From a virus, in IMG/VR virus record IMGVR_UViG_3300030688_000116, positions 1 to 24,401 of that record: a stretch of 24,401 bases of DNA; one strand, written 5' to 3'. The position numbers and the translations under genes are program-made. The notes below the pieces were generated by a model. It was not told the origin of the DNA, did not search any database, and saw only the letters and a program-made list of their open reading frames with translations. Shown piece by piece: positions 21,034-24,401 of the stretch. Numbering within the stretch: the first letter of the stretch is position 1; every line of letters begins with the position of its first letter.

Positions 21034-22344
21034 TTATGCCGTCGGCAGATTCGAGGCCGTGATGTAAAACACGATCTTCTTGAACCCGCGCTTCGGCACG
21101 ATGGTGACGGCGTAGCCGGCATATCGACCAATGCTGTAGTCGCCCGGATTGGCGGCCACGTAGGTCGAGAACGGAACCGCAGTGACCGTCGCGCCCGCGT
21201 TGATCATGCCGAACGCGATGCCGTTATTGATCGTTTGCTGCAGAACCTTCTGGCCGCCATTGATGCCCGGCTGATCGAAGTACACCGGATTCGTCGGGCT
21301 GTTCGATCCGTTGATGATGTAGTTCGACAGATTCAGGTCGCACTGGACTTGTGCCCAATCGACGCTGTACCAATAGTTGAACGGGTTCAGGTCGCCATAC
21401 TGGCCGTTGATGATCAGCGTGTTGCTGATCCCGCCCTCGGCACCCGTGCCAATCCAATTCAGGCCGGCCGTGGTAGCTGCGGTAATCTGCGGCCCGGTCA
21501 GTGCGCTGTACGGGGTCACGCCGGACACGTAGCGGAACGACAGCGGCGCCACCAGAGACACCGGGCCAGGCGACGTGGCAAGCATCTGGTAGAAATCTGC
21601 CGCCGCGCTGAACTCGGCGCTCGGCGCGCTCGGGCTCTGCATCGTGAGATACATCGACTTGATTGGCAGCGTCGTCCAGGTCGAGTAGGTCGCGAGCGTG
21701 GTCGTCTGGTGGAAGTAGACCTTCGAGGTCGTGCTTTCGTACTGCTTCGCCAGCGTCACCGCAGTGGGCTCGGTGTCCCACTCCATGGGACACAGATAGC
21801 GATAGAACCGCAGTGTCGGGCTCGCAATGTACGTGGACAGAAGCGCGACACCCTGGGCCGGCGTGCCGGGGCCTAGTTCGTAGACGTACACGCCCTGCAC
21901 GGCCCCCTGGCCGAAGAACGTGTTCCCCATGGCCGTCAGCTCGGGCACGGCGTTCAGCTCGAAAAATCCCGCAGTCGTCTCAGTGCCTGGATTCGAGGCC
22001 AGCGGATACGTGAAGCTCGTACTCGACACATAGGTGCAAGGGAACGTTCCGTCGTAGCCACTCGGGACGGAACCTGAGATGACACCCTGAACGGTATCGC
22101 CGGACGGAATGCCGTGTGCCGCGGCCGTGACAACAGTCACGACATTGGAAGCCCAAACAATCGAAGTGATCGTGATTGGCGACTTCGTGATGGCCGTCAG
22201 GTCAGCCAACTGCGTCAGAAACGAATACGTCCCCGCCGTCAGCGTGGTTCCACCCTGGGAGACGAGCGCGCCAGTCTGCATCAGCAGGCTTGGCGTCGGA
22301 GCGACTTCCTCAAATACTTCGCAGTCAACGATTGCGTTACTCAT
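21034..22344 (-). CDS. Tail sheath protein (contractile), 436 aa
   Basis: Ten bases upstream of the tail tube gene. The N-terminus contains VAPTPSLLMQTGALVSQGGTTLTAGTYSFLTQLADL, the usual sheath opening. The second half has the conserved-looking sheath core: TWTTLPIKSMYLTMQ, SFRYVSGVTPYSALTGPQITAATTAGLNWIG, LNPFNYWYSVDWAQVQCDLNLSNYIING, KVLQQTINNGIAFGMINAG, and the closing beta strands KRGFKKIVFYITA. Residues about 56-128 look like an added small beta domain with an AAHGIPSGDTV...GYDGTFPCTYVSSTSFTYPL pattern. The sheath contracts to drive the tube through the cell envelope. ATG 22344 follows GAGGGG. Confidence 0.82.
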   Translation of the reverse strand: MSNAIVDCEVFEEVAPTPSLLMQTGALVSQGGTTLTAGTYSFLTQLADLTAITKSPITITSIVWASNVVTVVTAAAHGIPSGDTVQGVISGSVPSGYDGTFPCTYVSSTSFTYPLASNPGTETTAGFFELNAVPELTAMGNTFFGQGAVQGVYVYELGPGTPAQGVALLSTYIASPTLRFYRYLCPMEWDTEPTAVTLAKQYESTTSKVYFHQTTTLATYSTWTTLPIKSMYLTMQSPSAPSAEFSAAADFYQMLATSPGPVSLVAPLSFRYVSGVTPYSALTGPQITAATTAGLNWIGTGAEGGISNTLIINGQYGDLNPFNYWYSVDWAQVQCDLNLSNYIINGSNSPTNPVYFDQPGINGGQKVLQQTINNGIAFGMINAGATVTAVPFSTYVAANPGDYSIGRYAGYAVTIVPKRGFKKIVFYITASNLPTA

Positions 22345-22360
22345 GGGCTAGGCCCCTCGC

Positions 22361-22741
22361 TTATTGGTAGCTCAGGGACACCACGCCGGCCGTGCCGACG
22401 ACAAGCGAAATGGCGGTCTCGCAGGGGAAATCGACATCATAGATACCGACCGTCTGCGGGATGGCGAAGATCAGCGTTCCAACGGCGATGCCAGCGACGT
22501 TGCTGTCATAGACGCCGCCCGCCGTGCTGGCCGCCGTATTCACGATGACTTTGCAGATTCGGCCCGGGGTTGCCTTGACGAGAACGCCCGCCGTCACGGT
22601 CTTGTTCAGCGCGGACAGCGTGCCCTTGCCAACCATGGTGGCGCCGACCACGTCTTGCACCTGTGGTGCGCTTTTGAACGCGGAGTACGCCGAGGAAGTC
22701 GGGCGGCTGCCGGGGTTTACGCCTTGATTGCCTTGGGGCAT
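22361..22741 (-). CDS. Small virion-type protein (126 aa)
   Basis: ATG 22741 has AAAAGGA. After a polar N-terminus (MPQGNQGVNPGSRPTSSAYSAFKSAPQVQD) comes a compact beta domain: TVTAGVLVKATPGRICKVIVNTAASTAGGVYDSNVAGIAVGTLIFAIPQTVGIYDVDFPCETAISLVVGTAGVVSLSY. The VLVKATPGRI...GVYDS...IPQTVGIYDVDFPC pattern is common in small phage structural proteins with head- or tail-decorating roles. The exact role here, between sheath and neck genes, is unknown. Confidence 0.6.
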   Translation of the reverse strand: MPQGNQGVNPGSRPTSSAYSAFKSAPQVQDVVGATMVGKGTLSALNKTVTAGVLVKATPGRICKVIVNTAASTAGGVYDSNVAGIAVGTLIFAIPQTVGIYDVDFPCETAISLVVGTAGVVSLSYQ

Positions 22742-22787
22742 GGTCTATCCTTTTGAAGTCTTGCTTCGGGTGTAGGGCATTCTAGAG

Positions 22788-22803
22788 CGCGCAGGGCTGC
22801 GCG
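22788..22803 (-). repeat. GC-rich hairpin after the 315-residue gene
   Basis: CGCGCAG (22788-22794) and CTGCGCG (22797-22803) are exact reverse complements separated by two bases (probably a six-pair stem with a GGGC loop). It lies in the 67-base gap between the 315-residue gene and the next one. No U-tract follows on the minus strand, so it may be a processing or stability element, not a terminator. Confidence 0.35.
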
Positions 22804-22808
22804 GCAAT

Positions 22809-23756
22809 TCAATCACCCACGGTGACGGTAATGAACGCTGACTCGATGAGCTGGCGCGCAATATTGCGAGTGACGCCCTGAAGGTAGTTCACGTCCACGG
22901 TCATGGATTTGGCTTGCGCCAGGATCGCGAATTCCGGCTGCGTCTTCTTCAGATCAACCGGGACGAGCGGCGTCATCGTCCCGTAGGCTGCGTCGTCCGG
23001 CATCGAGTTGTCGAGGATCGCCTTTTGGAAATTCAGGGCATCCACGTTCCGGCAACCCCACAATGTGAAGACGACTGTTTCGCGGCATAGCTGCTGCTGG
23101 CCGCTGGTGGAGTCGTACAGCGGCGCCATCGTCATCGCCTGCGTGTTCTGGATGTCGGCCGTGATGTACGGCGGCGTCAGGTTCATCGGCGACAAGTCGG
23201 CCGGATAGACCGGCAGAGGCCCCGTGGACATCGCCAGCCAGATCGGCAGCGAGTTCGAGACAATGGTGCCGCCTGTCGTCACATCAGCAGCCGAGGCAAT
23301 GATCTGGCTGGCCTCATAGGGCAGCACAGCCACGCCAGCGTAATGCCATAGGCCGGACGTGTCATATCGCATGTTCTGCGACGAAAAGGCCGCAAGCGAC
23401 CCGTTCGGCAGCGTCATGAAATACAGCTCGGTATCCGCCATATCGGAGAATTCGATGATCTGCTGCTCGGCCGTGAAGATCACGGTTTGCCGGGCGATGG
23501 TGCTGTCCGGGTTCTGCTCGACGCGCTGGGATAGATGCAGGCTGCCCGGCGCCGTGAACGTGAGCGACTTGTCCGTAATGGGCGGTGAGATCGCGCTGGC
23601 GAGGCAATGGAAAACGTACCCGTCCGCCGGCAAGATCAGTCGCTTGTACAGCGTGAACGTGAATTGCTGCTGCTCAGAAATCTGGTCAACGCCAGCCGCC
23701 AGAACGGCAGCCTTGCCGGCGCTGGATGAACTTGCGGCCGAAGCGAGCGAGGCCAT
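22809..23756 (-). CDS. Hypothetical structural protein, neck/tail junction region (315 aa)
   Basis: Start ATG 23756 overlaps the upstream stop (TGATG). The protein begins with an Ala/Ser-rich stretch, then beta segments (FTFTLYKRLILPADGYVFHCLA, RQTVIFTAEQQIIEFSDMADTELYFMTLPNG). A C-terminal helix follows near the end (TRNIARQLIESAFITVTVGD). It lies between the gp10-like connector and the sheath genes, where neck, tail terminator and completion proteins are encoded. I cannot name the family; no enzyme motif is visible. Its length is large for a tail terminator. Confidence 0.55.
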   Translation of the reverse strand: MASLASAASSSSAGKAAVLAAGVDQISEQQQFTFTLYKRLILPADGYVFHCLASAISPPITDKSLTFTAPGSLHLSQRVEQNPDSTIARQTVIFTAEQQIIEFSDMADTELYFMTLPNGSLAAFSSQNMRYDTSGLWHYAGVAVLPYEASQIIASAADVTTGGTIVSNSLPIWLAMSTGPLPVYPADLSPMNLTPPYITADIQNTQAMTMAPLYDSTSGQQQLCRETVVFTLWGCRNVDALNFQKAILDNSMPDDAAYGTMTPLVPVDLKKTQPEFAILAQAKSMTVDVNYLQGVTRNIARQLIESAFITVTVGD

Positions 23757-24265
23757 CAGTCAGCCGCCTTCAGGTCGTTCTGGATTCCTTCGATGGTCTT
23801 GCCTTGGGCAGTGTTCGCCTGGGGGCCTTGCCCATAGTCCTTGCCGTCGAAGTCCATCCAGGCAATGAACGAGGCCACGAGCAATCCGGTGTCTACGAAC
23901 GACTGCCGTCGCCCCCCCCTCTTGATCTTCAGGCGATGGTTCACGCCCTTCAGCGCAGCCTCAGTGGGCACGCCGATGAGGCCTAGGCGTTCCACCTCAC
24001 CCGAATTGATGAACTCGCGGAACCTGGCGCCCACCCACTCCATGGCTTCGGCATACGGGTTCTCCGGCACGGCGGCGCCATTGAGCATGTTGTTCAGCGC
24101 CCCATCGAGCGCATCTGCCATTTGATCGGCGATCTTGTCGAGGTTGTCCTCGACGAAGCCTCGAAACAGGTCGTACTTCGCCTCCAGGATTTCGGCGAGA
24201 TCTCCCGTCGTCAGGCCATCGTCACCATGGGGCAAATCAACAACACCCACATTTAAGGTCGGCAT
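23756..24265 (-). CDS. HK97 gp10-like neck / head-tail connector protein (169 aa)
   Basis: Residues 20-70 are helical (GDLAEILEAKYDLFRGFVEDNLDKIADQMADALDGALNNML). The C-terminal half contains HRLKIKRGGRRQSFVDTGLLVASFIAWMD, where the S-F-V-D-T-G-L-hxx-S-F-hhW signature resembles the gp10/neck-protein family ('...DTGxL..S..' followed by W). The gene overlaps its neighbours by TGATG on both sides, in the run leading from head completion to the sheath. Confidence is moderate because the motif is short. Confidence 0.6.
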   Translation of the reverse strand: MPTLNVGVVDLPHGDDGLTTGDLAEILEAKYDLFRGFVEDNLDKIADQMADALDGALNNMLNGAAVPENPYAEAMEWVGARFREFINSGEVERLGLIGVPTEAALKGVNHRLKIKRGGRRQSFVDTGLLVASFIAWMDFDGKDYGQGPQANTAQGKTIEGIQNDLKAAD

Positions 24266-24401
24266 CAGCTAAGTCCCCAGACGGTGCCGAGCGCAGCCAT
24301 GATGGCGAGCGCGGCCCGCCCGTATGGATCTTTGACCCGCTGCAGGTCGATCAGACTCAGATTCGACAATGCGTCGCCGACGGTCAGGCCCGTAGACGTG
24401 G
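24265..24401 (-). CDS. C-terminal part of a head-completion-region protein (partial)
   Basis: An open minus-strand frame enters from the right edge and ends at TGA 24267-24265, overlapping the connector ATG (TGATG). The visible 44 residues are TSTGLTVGDALSNLSLIDLQ, then RVKDPYGRAALAIMAALGTVWGLS. The helix and the RVKDPYGRAALA segment look coding. It is in the same operon as the neck genes; its function cannot be read from this fragment. Confidence 0.55.
   Translation of the reverse strand, partial: TSTGLTVGDALSNLSLIDLQRVKDPYGRAALAIMAALGTVWGLS

Noticed and set aside
1-24401. Search for CRISPR arrays, insertion sequences, toxin-antitoxin pairs or anti-phage defence genes
   Set aside because: No regularly spaced direct repeats, transposase motifs or recognisable defence domains were found on either strand; nearly all sequence is accounted for by phage genes.

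Overview
The window is part of a tailed-phage genome (or a prophage), from a contractile-tailed phage (myovirus). The DNA is GC-rich by eye, and the small early proteins look like those common in phages of Burkholderiales (Burkholderia/Ralstonia-type hosts). That host assignment is an inference from protein style; nothing in the sequence proves it. No integrase, portal, terminase, major capsid or tRNA gene is visible, so whether it is a free phage or a prophage cannot be decided here.

Layout. (1) Bases 1-4007, plus strand: the end of an unidentified gene, then a tightly packed run of small accessory genes: a KTSC-domain protein, a double winged-helix protein, three very small proteins (one membrane-anchored), two mosaic Ea22/DUF551-like proteins and a 40-residue ORF. 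(2) Bases 3975-3998: a 10-bp GAAA-tetraloop terminator between two converging transcription units. (3) Bases 4021-24401, minus strand, read right to left: neck/connector genes (about 24.4-22.8 kb), a small virion-type protein, tail sheath, tail tube, tail assembly chaperone with a -1 frameshift extension, tape measure with a lytic transglycosylase domain, tube-initiator-like protein, baseplate plug, hub (gpD-like), spike (gpV-like), gp25-like wedge, baseplate J, a second wedge protein, then four fibre/spike genes plus one small gene (13.1-6.3 kb), and finally the lysis cassette (endolysin, 3-TM holin, Rz with Rz1 embedded, and small membrane proteins).

How it works together. Most minus-strand genes overlap by ATGA or TGATG, so the tail module is probably one translationally coupled operon. 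Tube, sheath, tape measure and baseplate build the contractile tail. The fibre/spike proteins contact the host surface, and the transglycosylase domain in the tape measure would help DNA cross the peptidoglycan. Holin, endolysin and the Rz/Rz1 spanins lyse the cell.

Most interesting points. A 100-residue reading frame with no start codon behind the tail chaperone gene shows that its C-terminal extension must be made by -1 frameshifting, at a non-canonical slip site. The beta-helix tail spike has a clear Sec signal peptide and sits in an AT-richer patch. Two adjacent fibre genes share a duplicated N-terminal domain. The sheath carries an inserted beta domain. The early proteins are built from shuffled repeat modules. 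I see no defence system, CRISPR array or insertion sequence.
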